Origin: Alicyclobacillus kakegawensis NBRC 103104
GTDB lineage: Bacteria; Bacillota; Bacilli; Alicyclobacillales; Alicyclobacillaceae
Length of the DNA: 64,000 bases
Reading direction: 5' to 3'
Assembly (NCBI RefSeq): GCF_001552655.1
Contig: NZ_BCRP01000015.1
Coordinates: 1-64,000 of the forward strand
Shown here: positions 56,527 to 64,000 of the stretch, one piece after another
Layout of the letters: every line of letters starts with the position of its first letter
Position numbering within the stretch: position 1 is the first letter of the stretch
Notes under the pieces: generated by a model
The model's database searches: none
What the model saw: only the letters and a program-made list of their open reading frames with translations
Told to the model about the DNA's origin: nothing
Program-made: the position numbers and the translations under genes

Positions 56527-58131
56527 CTACAGCAGTCGCTCGTACCCCGGAAGGGTGAGAAAGTCGACGAAGTCGTCCGCTGTGGTCAACTCGTCAAACA
56601 GTCGCGCCGCCTCGGCATAGTGTCCGACCTCAAAGCGCCGCTCCCCGACGGCCGTCCGGATTTTCTCCAATTCTTCCGCCAACACCTGGCGGAACAGGTC
56701 GATGGTCACCTTGCGACCGTCCGCCAGCACGCCTTTGGGGTGACGGATCCACTGCCAAACCTGGGCCCTGGAGATCTCCGCGGTGGCGGCGTCTTCCATC
56801 AGGTTAAAAATCGGCACGGCACCGGCTCCGCCGAGCCAAGCCGCGATGTACTGCACCCCCACGCTGATATTGATACGCAGTCCGTCCTCGGTGATGGTGC
56901 CCTCCGGCACCTGCAGCAGGTCCGCGGCAGTGGCCTGCACGTCTTCCCGCTTCTTGTCCACCTGGTTGGGCTGCGGCATGTGCTGGTCAAACACCTCAAG
57001 CGCAACCGGCACCAATCCCGGGTGCGCCACCCATGTGCCGTCGTGCCCGTCTTTCGCTTCCCGCTCCTTGTCGGCCCGCACCTTGGCCAACGCGTCTTCG
57101 TTGGCAGCCGGATCGTTCTTGACCGGGATCTGCGCCGCCATGCCGCCGATGGCCAAAGCGCCCCGGCGATGGCAGGTGCGAATGGTCAAGAGCGTGTAGT
57201 GGCGCATGAACGGTACGGTCATTGTCACCTGAGCCCGGTCTGGCAAAATGAACTGGGGCAGGTTGCGAAATTTTTTGATGTAGCTAAAGATGTAATCCCA
57301 GCGCCCACAATTGAGCCCCGCTGCGTGCTCGCGCAACTCGTACAGGATCTCCTCCATCTCGAAGGTGGCCAAAATCGTCTCGATGAGGACCGTGGCTTTG
57401 ATGGTTCCGCGGGGGATCTCGAGCTCCCTTTCGGCGTGCACAAACACATCGTTCCACAACCGAGCTTCCAGGTGGCTCTCCAATTTCGGCAGGTAAAAAT
57501 ACGGGCCGCTGCCCCGCGCCAGGAGTTCACGCGCGTTGTGGAAGAAATAGAGCCCGAAGTCAAACAGCGCGCCGGCCACAGGCTGCCCGTCCACCTGGAC
57601 GTGTTTTTCCACCAGGTGCCAACCGCGCGGCCGAACGATGAGCGTGGCCACCCGCGGCTGCAACGCGTAGCGCCTCCCCTCCGGACTGACATACTCTATC
57701 GTCCGCCGCACCGCGTCGCGAAGGTTGACCTGCCCGCCCACGGTGTTTTCCCACGTCGGGGAGTTGGCGTCCTCAAAGTCGGCCATGAAGCACCGCGCGC
57801 CTGAATTCAACGCGTTGATGACCATCTTCCGGTCGCCGCTCGGGCCCGTGATTTCCACTCGCCTGTCCGTCAAATCCGCGGGAATCGGGCCAACGGTCCA
57901 CTCACTCTCGCGAATCTCCCTCGTCTCCGGCAAAAAGTCGGGCAGCTGCCCGGCGTCAATCGCTTGCTGACGGGCTATACGCTGCTCCAACAACCGCCTC
58001 CGCTGCGGCTCAAAGCGCCGGTGCAGCCCGGCGATGAAAGCGAGGGCCTCGGGAGTCAAGATCTCCGCGAACCGCTCCTCGTACGATCCGCTCACCGTCA
58101 CGCCGCCTGGGCATAGATACGTGGTTTCCAT
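56527..58131 (-). CDS. aceB: Malate synthase A
   Basis: 534 residues, the size of the A isoform. [12 protein letters not shown] with metal ligands, [17 protein letters not shown] with the catalytic Arg, [17 protein letters not shown], and [12 protein letters not shown] are intact. It condenses glyoxylate and acetyl-CoA to malate. No isocitrate lyase (aceA) lies in the window, so here the enzyme probably consumes glyoxylate made by the glcEFD product. GGGAGG is nine bases before the ATG. Divergent from the IclR-family gene; an operator-like sequence lies in its promoter region. Confidence 0.95.
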   Translation of the reverse strand: METTYLCPGGVTVSGSYEERFAEILTPEALAFIAGLHRRFEPQRRRLLEQRIARQQAIDAGQLPDFLPETREIRESEWTVGPIPADLTDRRVEITGPSGDRKMVINALNSGARCFMADFEDANSPTWENTVGGQVNLRDAVRRTIEYVSPEGRRYALQPRVATLIVRPRGWHLVEKHVQVDGQPVAGALFDFGLYFFHNARELLARGSGPYFYLPKLESHLEARLWNDVFVHAERELEIPRGTIKATVLIETILATFEMEEILYELREHAAGLNCGRWDYIFSYIKKFRNLPQFILPDRAQVTMTVPFMRHYTLLTIRTCHRRGALAIGGMAAQIPVKNDPAANEDALAKVRADKEREAKDGHDGTWVAHPGLVPVALEVFDQHMPQPNQVDKKREDVQATAADLLQVPEGTITEDGLRINISVGVQYIAAWLGGAGAVPIFNLMEDAATAEISRAQVWQWIRHPKGVLADGRKVTIDLFRQVLAEELEKIRTAVGERRFEVGHYAEAARLFDELTTADDFVDFLTLPGYERLL

Positions 58132-58216
58132 GACGCTCAGCCTCCCTGTCCACACGATCTGCGCCTTTAGAATCCCAGACATGATTCTGAATATCATCAT
58201 AACACCGTATTATGGA

Positions 58217-58245
58217 TTGTGGAAGATAGTTCTATAATACGGAAC
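58217..58245. promoter_or_regulatory. Operator-like site in the aceB/iclR intergenic region
   Basis: The core GTTCTATAATACGGAAC (58229-58245), with a further GGAA half at 58221-58224, matches the site upstream of glcE (59302-59318) at 13 of 17 positions, and over 29 positions at 20. The site covers a TATAAT (58233-58238) fit to serve the IclR-family gene, and overlaps the possible -35 (TTCCAC) of aceB, whose -10 would be TATGAT. An outer inverted repeat CCGTATTAT/ATAATACGG (58205-58242) encloses it. Confidence 0.55.
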
Positions 58246-58332
58246 AAGGCGGCAATCGCCTGTCGTTTGCCCGGCCTGAACTCCTGTATAATAAACACGG
58301 CAGCACAACCGGATTGCATCGGAGTGGGACCC

Positions 58333-59097
58333 GTGGAAGACTACACAGTGAAATCGGTCGACAAGGCGCTTAACCTGTTGGAGATGATGAGTGAGTACCC
58401 GCAGGGAGCGGCCATCACAGAACTGGCTAGTCGCTCCGGCATGTACAAAAGCACGGTGCACCGTCTCTTGGGTACGATGATGAAGCGGGGATTTGTGGAA
58501 CAGGACACACAGACGGGCCGCTACAAGCTCGGTTACAGCCTGTTGGATTTGGGCATGCGGCTGTTGTCCTCCATCGACCTGCGGTCCGAAGCCCTTCCCC
58601 ACCTCCAGGAACTGGCGCGGCAGACGCAGGAGGTCGTGCACCTCGCCCTGCTCGACCAAGGAGAGGTGGTCTACATCGAAAAGGTCGAGACCCCGCACAC
58701 CATCCGCATGCATTCGCGCGTGGGCAAACGCGTCCCCGTGCATGCCACGGGCCTCGGCAAGGCCATCTTGGCGTTTCTCCCGGCCGGCGAACTGCGCGCG
58801 CTCATCCGCCGCTACGGATTGCCGCGAATGACGGAGCACACGCTGACCGACGAAGCCGAGTTCCTGGCATCCCTGGAGACGACGCGCCGGTTGGGGTACG
58901 CGATGGATGTGGAAGAACACGAGCTTGGCATCTGCTGCGTGGCGGCTCCCATCTTCGACAACACCGGACAAGTGGTGGCCGCCTGCAGTGTCTCAGGCCC
59001 CCGCCAACGCCTCGACCCAGCCAAGTTGGTCGAACTGGCGCCTTTGGTCATGGACACCGGCCGACGCATCTCGGAGCGGCTCGGCCACCACGAGTAA
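58333..59097 (+). CDS. IclR-family transcriptional regulator
   Basis: 254 residues from GTG 58333, with GGAG eight bases upstream. The N-terminal winged helix-turn-helix is at about residues 22-60 (AITELASRSGMYKSTVHRLL), followed by the GAF-like effector domain with GLGKAILAFLP, and the C-terminal ISERLGHH. IclR proteins bind small acids such as glyoxylate or pyruvate. Its place between aceB and the glycolate oxidase genes points to glyoxylate or glycolate as effector and to these genes as targets. Whether it represses or activates is not known. Autoregulation is likely from the overlapping operator-like site. Confidence 0.88.
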   Translation: MEDYTVKSVDKALNLLEMMSEYPQGAAITELASRSGMYKSTVHRLLGTMMKRGFVEQDTQTGRYKLGYSLLDLGMRLLSSIDLRSEALPHLQELARQTQEVVHLALLDQGEVVYIEKVETPHTIRMHSRVGKRVPVHATGLGKAILAFLPAGELRALIRRYGLPRMTEHTLTDEAEFLASLETTRRLGYAMDVEEHELGICCVAAPIFDNTGQVVAACSVSGPRQRLDPAKLVELAPLVMDTGRRISERLGHHE

Positions 59098-59368
59098 AGC
59101 CGCCCTAGGTCCCTTTGATTCAACTCCTAGGCCGCCGGGGCGGCACCAGCAGAGGGACGAAAAACAAGTGAATGTAGACACAGCAGGTCGCGCGAGAGGC
59201 GATAGGACCTTGAGGTAGATTGTTTGACTATTCGATGTTAACATACTCATATGTCAACACTTCCAATCAAAAATTCGCGTGTGTCATTGCGGCAGAACAT
59301 TGTTCTATATATCAGAACCAGCTGTGTATGGATAGAAGAGATTTCTTTTTGGATAAGGAGGCGGAAGC
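59098..59368 (+). promoter_or_regulatory. Upstream region of glcEFD with operator-like site
   Basis: GTTCTATATATCAGAAC at 59302-59318 is a near-match to the site in the aceB/iclR region; an AGAAC half at 59294-59298 lies in the same relative position as GGAA there. A TTGACT at about 59225 and A+T-rich sequence after it may belong to the promoter but no full -35/-10 pair is convincing. No gene is seen in the stretch. Confidence 0.5.
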
Positions 59369-60727
59369 ATGTCATCCGATGAGCCGACGCACGCCCCCAT
59401 CGCCGCGGCATTAGCCGATGCCATCGGTGAAGCCCAGGTGCGGACCGATGCCCATTTGGCCAAGCGCCTCAGCCAGCAGGCCACTCCGATTGTAGTGGCC
59501 ACCCCCCGCAATCCGGCCGCCGCCGCGCGTGTGCTGCGTCTTGCCGCTGATCACGGCTGGTCCGTGCTGCCCTGCGGGGCGGGCACGCATTTGGAAGCAG
59601 GACCAGTCCTTAAGCCTGTCGATGTCGTCATCCAGAGCACAAACCTCAATCAAGTGGTCGAGTATTCACCGGCAGACATGGTCGTCACCGTCCAGTCGGG
59701 CATGCCCCTGTCCAAGCTGCGACACGTTCTGGCCGAACACAACCAGATGCTGCCCATGGACGCCCCCTGCACCCCGGCCGCCACGGTCGGGGGAGCCGTC
59801 AGTGCCGGCTTGTCCGGTCCCCACCGCGTTTTGTACGGGACATTCCGCGACTTGCTCATTGGCACCCGCATCATCCTCGCGGACGGACGAATGGTGCGAA
59901 CGGGCGGCAAAGTGGTCAAAAACGTCGCGGGCTACGACGTGACCAAACTCGTGGTCGGAAGCCGGGGCAGTCTCGGCTTTCTCACGGAGTGCACGTTCAA
60001 GCTGAAACCGCTTCCTCTGCACCGTGAGCTGTGCCTGTTGGTAGGCAAGAGCGCGCAGGTGGACTGGGTGCGGGCGCGGGTCATGGACTCACCGCTTTTG
60101 CCCAGCGCCATGGAGGCGACCAACGATGCCGCGTTGATACAAGCGTTCATCTCAAGCCGACTAGGGACGGATGGACCCGCGGCGGAGTGGCTGTTGGCGA
60201 TAGATTGCCACGAGAACCGGCAGGCGGCCGCCTACCAGACGGAGCAGGTGCTGCTCTTGGCAGCCGATTTGGGCATGCACGCCGAGGTTATCCGCGGCCA
60301 GGATGTGGAACGGTTCTGGGCGCGCCACGCCAAGACCTGGCTGCAACCCGGGAGCGTGCTGCGCGTGCAGGCGCCGCCCACCGACATGATGTCCATCCTC
60401 AACGAGTGGACGCAGTTTGCCCATGAGCGACACGTGGCGGCGACCGTGACCGCCAGCCTCCCCGCTGGCGTCGGCCGCATCGGACTGTGGGCCGGGACGG
60501 TGGACGAACAGGTGGAGCTGCTCCAGGAATTGCGTGCCCGCGCCCGCCAGCGCGGAGCAGCCAGCCTGCTTGAGACTGCGCCCAAGACCGTCCGCAGCGT
60601 GGTCCCGATGTACGACAGTCCTCGTCTCGGTACGGCGGAGCGCAGGCTGCAGGCGGCCGTGCAACGGGCCTTTCAGAGCGGCGGATCGCACTTTCCAGAC
60701 ACATTCGCGGGAGGGATGACCTCATGA
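59369..60727 (+). CDS. glcE: Glycolate oxidase FAD-binding subunit
   Basis: 452 residues. The FAD-binding PCMH fold is visible: PIVVATPRNPAAAARVL, VLPCGAGTHLEAG, VTVQSGMPLSKLRHVL and PCTPAATVGGAVSAGLSGPHR; GGKVVKNVAGYDVTKL is highly characteristic of GlcE. With GlcD and GlcF it forms the membrane-associated glycolate oxidase that yields glyoxylate. AAGGAGGCGG lies six bases before the ATG. The stop overlaps glcF by four bases. Confidence 0.9.
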   Translation: MSSDEPTHAPIAAALADAIGEAQVRTDAHLAKRLSQQATPIVVATPRNPAAAARVLRLAADHGWSVLPCGAGTHLEAGPVLKPVDVVIQSTNLNQVVEYSPADMVVTVQSGMPLSKLRHVLAEHNQMLPMDAPCTPAATVGGAVSAGLSGPHRVLYGTFRDLLIGTRIILADGRMVRTGGKVVKNVAGYDVTKLVVGSRGSLGFLTECTFKLKPLPLHRELCLLVGKSAQVDWVRARVMDSPLLPSAMEATNDAALIQAFISSRLGTDGPAAEWLLAIDCHENRQAAAYQTEQVLLLAADLGMHAEVIRGQDVERFWARHAKTWLQPGSVLRVQAPPTDMMSILNEWTQFAHERHVAATVTASLPAGVGRIGLWAGTVDEQVELLQELRARARQRGAASLLETAPKTVRSVVPMYDSPRLGTAERRLQAAVQRAFQSGGSHFPDTFAGGMTS

Positions 60728-62097
60728 ACCGGGCACTCTCTCAGTCCGCGCGGAAAACCCCCGCGCCGGCTGACGCCCCCGAGACCGGCGCTTTTCTTTA
60801 CCCAGAGCCACCGGACACAGACCGCTACTCGGCCTGTGTGCACTGCGGATTTTGTCTCGAAGTGTGTCCCACCTACCAGGAAACCTCGGACGAAAACCTG
60901 TCGCCGCGCGGACGTGTGTACTTGATCAAACAGGCAGCCCAAGGCCTCCTCGAGCTGGACGAGGGTTTAGAGAACCCTGTGTTCAGCTGCCTCGACTGCC
61001 GAGCCTGCGAGAGCGTCTGCCCGTCCGGTGTGGAGGTAGGCGCTTTGATTGAAAAGGCGCGGGGCCAGTTCCACCTAAAGGCTGAGGAGGAGGGAGGGGC
61101 AAGCCCGCTGACGAGGCTGTTTTTGCGCGGCGTGTTTGCTCATCCCAGGCGTCTGCGTGCGTTGGGGAAGATGTTGCGCCTGTACCAGAAGTCAGGGCTG
61201 CGGGCGGTGGCTCGCAGCCTGCGCCTGCTCCGTGTCCTGCCCCCGCACATCCGCGAAATGGAAGCAGTTTTGCCCCAGCTGTCCGACCCGCCCGCGCTGC
61301 TGAAACTGCCGGAACGCATCCCGGCGGCCGGAACGGGCGCCCAGCCCGCCGCGCCCGTCACTGGGGCCCTGTTCACAGGCTGCGTGATGGATCTGTTTTT
61401 CTCCGACATCAACCAGGCGACGGCCCGTGTTCTGACGCGCAACGGGATCACGGTGGTGGTGCCGAAAACGCAGGTGTGCTGCGGCGCCCTGCACGTCCAC
61501 GCGGGCGACCGTGAACAGGCGCGGGCCTTGGCGCGACAAAACATCGACGCGTTTTTGGCCTCGGGGGCCGACTACGTGGTCGTCAACGCGGCTGGCTGCG
61601 GGGCGGCGCTCAAGGAGTACCCGGAACTGTTCAGCGGCCAGCCTGACCTTTACGCCCAGGCGCAGGCCTTTGCGCGACGGGTGCGCGACATCTCGGAGGT
61701 TCTCGTGGAGGTCGGATTTCAACCGCCCCGCGGCCGAATCGAACGCACGGTCACCTATCATGACGCCTGTCACCTCTGCCACGCTCAGGGCATCCGCAGC
61801 CAACCGCGCCAACTGCTTACCTCCATCCCTGGGCTCAAACTGGTGCCGCTGCCCGACTCGGAGCGCTGCTGCGGCAGCGCCGGGATCTACAACTTAACGC
61901 ACCCAGACATGGCCAACCGCCTGCTGGAACGCAAGCTGGACGACATTCCCGAAGCGGCGGATGCGGTGGTCATGGGCAACCCGGGGTGCATGCTGCAAAT
62001 CCGGCTGGGGGTGCAGCGCCGTCAAGCCGGCGTCGATGTCCTGCACACCGTGCAACTGCTGGATGAATCATACCGCAAGGAGGTCATCGAGTGCTGA
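60724..62097 (+). CDS. glcF: Glycolate oxidase iron-sulfur subunit
   Basis: 457 residues. Two 4Fe-4S clusters: C38, C41, C44, C48 (CVHCGFCLEVCP) and C89, C92, C95, C99 (CLDCRACESVCP). Two CCG domains follow: TGCVMDLFFSDIN to QVCCGALHVHAGD, and TYHDACHLCHAQG to SERCCGSAGIYN. It carries electrons from the flavin subunits to the quinone pool. It overlaps glcE by four and glcD by seven bases. Confidence 0.93.
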   Translation: MNRALSQSARKTPAPADAPETGAFLYPEPPDTDRYSACVHCGFCLEVCPTYQETSDENLSPRGRVYLIKQAAQGLLELDEGLENPVFSCLDCRACESVCPSGVEVGALIEKARGQFHLKAEEEGGASPLTRLFLRGVFAHPRRLRALGKMLRLYQKSGLRAVARSLRLLRVLPPHIREMEAVLPQLSDPPALLKLPERIPAAGTGAQPAAPVTGALFTGCVMDLFFSDINQATARVLTRNGITVVVPKTQVCCGALHVHAGDREQARALARQNIDAFLASGADYVVVNAAGCGAALKEYPELFSGQPDLYAQAQAFARRVRDISEVLVEVGFQPPRGRIERTVTYHDACHLCHAQGIRSQPRQLLTSIPGLKLVPLPDSERCCGSAGIYNLTHPDMANRLLERKLDDIPEAADAVVMGNPGCMLQIRLGVQRRQAGVDVLHTVQLLDESYRKEVIEC

Positions 62098-63539
62098 GTT
62101 CCTCCCTGATACGAGAGCTCACGGAGATTGTCGGGCCGGGCGGTGTCATCCACGACTCCAAGCAACTGGCGGCCTACGAGTGCGACGCGTACGTCGCCCA
62201 GACGGGGCGTCCGGCCGCCGTGGTGCTGCCGGCAGACACCGACCAAGTCGCGCAGGTCGTCCGCTGCCTCGCCCAGGCAGGCGTGCCGTTTCTCCCGCGC
62301 GGAGCGGGAACCGGTCTGAGCGGCGGCGCCACGCCGATGCACCATGAGGTGGTCATCAGCTTGGCCCGGATGGACAAATTGCTGCACGTGGATTTCGCCA
62401 ACCAACGCGCCACCGTCCAACCGGGCTTTGTCAACCTCGAGCTGACCCGTCAGGTGGCTCAACAGGGGTTCTACTACGCGCCCGACCCGTCGAGCCAATC
62501 GGTCTGTACCATCGGCGGCAATGTGGGCGAAAACGCGGGCGGATCGCACTGCTTGAAGTACGGCGTGACCACCAACCACGTGGTCGCCGCCAAGGTGGTG
62601 CTGCCGGACGGAGAATTGGTGGAATTGGGCGATCCGTACGGCGACCCGCTCGGTTTAGACGTGTTGGGGCTCCTGGTGGGATCGGAGGGGACCCTGGGCA
62701 TCGCGACCGAGATCACGGTGCGCATCCTCAAGCGGCCGCAGGCGGTGAAGACGGTGATGGCGTGGTTTGAGAGAGTGGAGGACGCGTCCGACACCGTCTC
62801 GGGCATCATCGCGGACGGCATCATCCCGGCGGCCTGCGAGATGATGGATCAGTTGGCCATGCAGGCCGTCGACAAGAGCATGTATCACGTTGGCTACCCG
62901 CCCGACATCGAAGCGGTGCTCCTGATTGAGGTGGACGGGCTGGCGGCGGGTGTGGACGATCTGGCAGAGCGGGTGGTCGAGGTCTGCCGTCGGCACCGGG
63001 TGCGCACGGTGCGTGTGGCCAAGGACGAAGCGGAACGGTCCCTGTGGTGGAGCAGCCGGAAGATGGCGTTCCCAGCCATCGGCCGCATATCCCCCGATTA
63101 CATGGTGCAGGACGGGGTCATTCCGCGCACGCGGTTGACCGAAGTGCTGAAAACCATCGCCCGCTACAGCCAGGAAGCCGGCCTGCGCGTCGCCAATGTG
63201 TTCCACGCCGGGGACGGAAACCTGCACCCGCTCATCTGCTACGACGCGCGCATCCCCGGGCAAACCGAGCAGGCTGCCGAACTGGGCCGGCGCATCCTGG
63301 AGCTGTGCGTGGATGTCGGCGGCAGCATCACCGGCGAACACGGGGTAGGGGTGGAGAAGATCCGCGAAATGGAATATCTGTTTACCGACACGGAGTTGCA
63401 CCTGCAGGCCAGACTGCGGGAGGCGTTCAACCCGCGTGACCTGTGCAATCCCGGAAAGCTGATTCCACGCCCCGCGCGGTGCGTGGAAGTCAAACAGGCG
63501 GCAGCCGCTTTGGCGTCGCATACCTCGCATACGGTGTGA
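62091..63539 (+). CDS. glcD: Glycolate oxidase subunit, FAD-linked
   Basis: 482 residues from GTG 62091, seven bases after AAGGAGG. The flavin domain has FLPRGAGTGLSGGATP and SVCTIGGNVGENAGGSHCLKYG; the C-terminal FAD-oxidase domain has VFHAGDGNLHPLICYD and SITGEHGVGVEK, where the His residues bind metal. This is the catalytic subunit that oxidises glycolate (or D-lactate in relatives). The presence of GlcE and GlcF next to it favours glycolate. It lies 102 bases before the permease gene. Confidence 0.93.
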   Translation: MLSSSLIRELTEIVGPGGVIHDSKQLAAYECDAYVAQTGRPAAVVLPADTDQVAQVVRCLAQAGVPFLPRGAGTGLSGGATPMHHEVVISLARMDKLLHVDFANQRATVQPGFVNLELTRQVAQQGFYYAPDPSSQSVCTIGGNVGENAGGSHCLKYGVTTNHVVAAKVVLPDGELVELGDPYGDPLGLDVLGLLVGSEGTLGIATEITVRILKRPQAVKTVMAWFERVEDASDTVSGIIADGIIPAACEMMDQLAMQAVDKSMYHVGYPPDIEAVLLIEVDGLAAGVDDLAERVVEVCRRHRVRTVRVAKDEAERSLWWSSRKMAFPAIGRISPDYMVQDGVIPRTRLTEVLKTIARYSQEAGLRVANVFHAGDGNLHPLICYDARIPGQTEQAAELGRRILELCVDVGGSITGEHGVGVEKIREMEYLFTDTELHLQARLREAFNPRDLCNPGKLIPRPARCVEVKQAAAALASHTSHTV

Positions 63540-63641
63540 ATCCGGTTGCATACAGTGGCTGGTGGACATTGATGGAGCGGAACAAAGGTAGCAGGGGCGA
63601 AAAAACGACGGGTCCCCACACCCGTCTGGGAGGAAACGCGC

Positions 63642-64000
63642 ATGTTCACCCAGGTTTACACCCCGATTGCCGGAAGTGTGGGCTGGTCTGCCCTGATTGC
63701 CGTCATTCCCATCCTGTATTTTTTTGTCGCGCTGGTGGGACTCCGGATGCGCGCCCACTTGGCGGCCCTCACCACCGTCGTCCTCGCCATTCTGGACGCC
63801 TGGGTCATCTTCCGGTTTCCCGTCGACAAGGCGGTTTCCGCCTCCGTCTACGGCATGTTCACGGGGCTCTGGCCCATCGGCTGGATTGTGTTCAGCGCCG
63901 TTTTCTTGTACCGAATCACGGTCAACACGGGCCACTTTGACATCATTCGTCGCTCCATTTCCGGCCTGAGTGAGGACCGGCGTATCCAGGCGCTGTTGAT
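63642..64000 (+). CDS. L-lactate/glycolate permease, N-terminal part
   Basis: Only the first 119 codons are inside the window. MFTQVYTPIAGSVGWSALIAV opens a protein of the LctP/GlcA family: helices at residues 14-32, 39-57 and 70-92, with the LWPIGWIVFSAVFLYRITV and HFDIIRRSI blocks. The family (LldP, GlcA) imports L-lactate and glycolate with protons. Its place after glcEFD favours glycolate. GGGAGG is eight bases before the ATG. A small hairpin (GACGGGT/ACCCGTC, 63608-63627) lies just before the ribosome site. Confidence 0.88.
   Translation, partial: MFTQVYTPIAGSVGWSALIAVIPILYFFVALVGLRMRAHLAALTTVVLAILDAWVIFRFPVDKAVSASVYGMFTGLWPIGWIVFSAVFLYRITVNTGHFDIIRRSISGLSEDRRIQALL

Overview
The window is about 64 kb of chromosome from an endospore-forming Bacillota. 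The evidence is an alpha/beta small acid-soluble spore protein, a YjcZ-like spore peptide, a CotS/YtcABC-type spore-coat glycosylation cluster, Bacillus-type ribosome binding sites, a short prokaryotic speD, and the ilv-leu gene order typical of bacilli. The high G+C over most of the window and an aliA-badH-badI cluster for cyclohexanecarboxylate point towards Alicyclobacillaceae or relatives. That placement is an inference from gene content, not from a marker gene.

Positions 1 to about 9,100 are more A+T-rich and patchy. They hold a MarR regulator with an AhpD-like protein, a DoxX-like membrane protein, a PhzF-like enzyme, a sugar epimerase, a glycosyltransferase with an extra C-terminal beta domain, an MntP/YtaF-like membrane protein, and several very small or broken genes. 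The small and broken items include a Cys-rich peptide and its damaged copy, two frameshifted acidic ORFs, a LysR-like fragment and a tRNA 3'-half remnant. The area looks like an accessory, decaying region.

From 9,290 to 38,950 lie mostly core genes. In order they are a tyrosine phosphatase; a tRNA-Phe/Gly/Cys cluster behind a consensus promoter; a minus-strand operon of spore-coat saccharide genes (cotS-like, glycosyltransferase, epimerase, UDP-glucose dehydrogenase, ATP-grasp); a dienelactone hydrolase; tRNA-Ala; speD with a long leader; htpX; a MacB-like ABC exporter; a spore SASP; citrate synthase; thiol peroxidase; aliA-badH-badI; a ComA-like/FolC-like pair; an alpha/beta hydrolase; a UbiB-family kinase; and small membrane proteins.

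From 39,077 to 53,368 a single minus-strand run of twelve amino-acid genes is packed with overlaps: ilvE-ilvD-ilvB-ilvN-ilvC-leuA-leuB-leuC-leuD-hom-thrC-thrB. It makes valine, leucine, isoleucine (from 2-ketobutyrate) and threonine. It is preceded by a sigma-A-like promoter and a cre-like inverted repeat, and no T-box is visible.

From 53,809 to the end are a PatB/MalY-type C-S lyase, a fumarylacetoacetase-family enzyme, malate synthase (aceB) divergent from an IclR-family regulator, then glcE-glcF-glcD and the start of an L-lactate/glycolate permease cut by the window edge. Together these would import glycolate, oxidise it to glyoxylate, and condense it with acetyl-CoA to malate. A closely matching operator-like sequence lies in the aceB/iclR intergenic region and again upstream of glcE, which suggests one IclR-controlled regulon.
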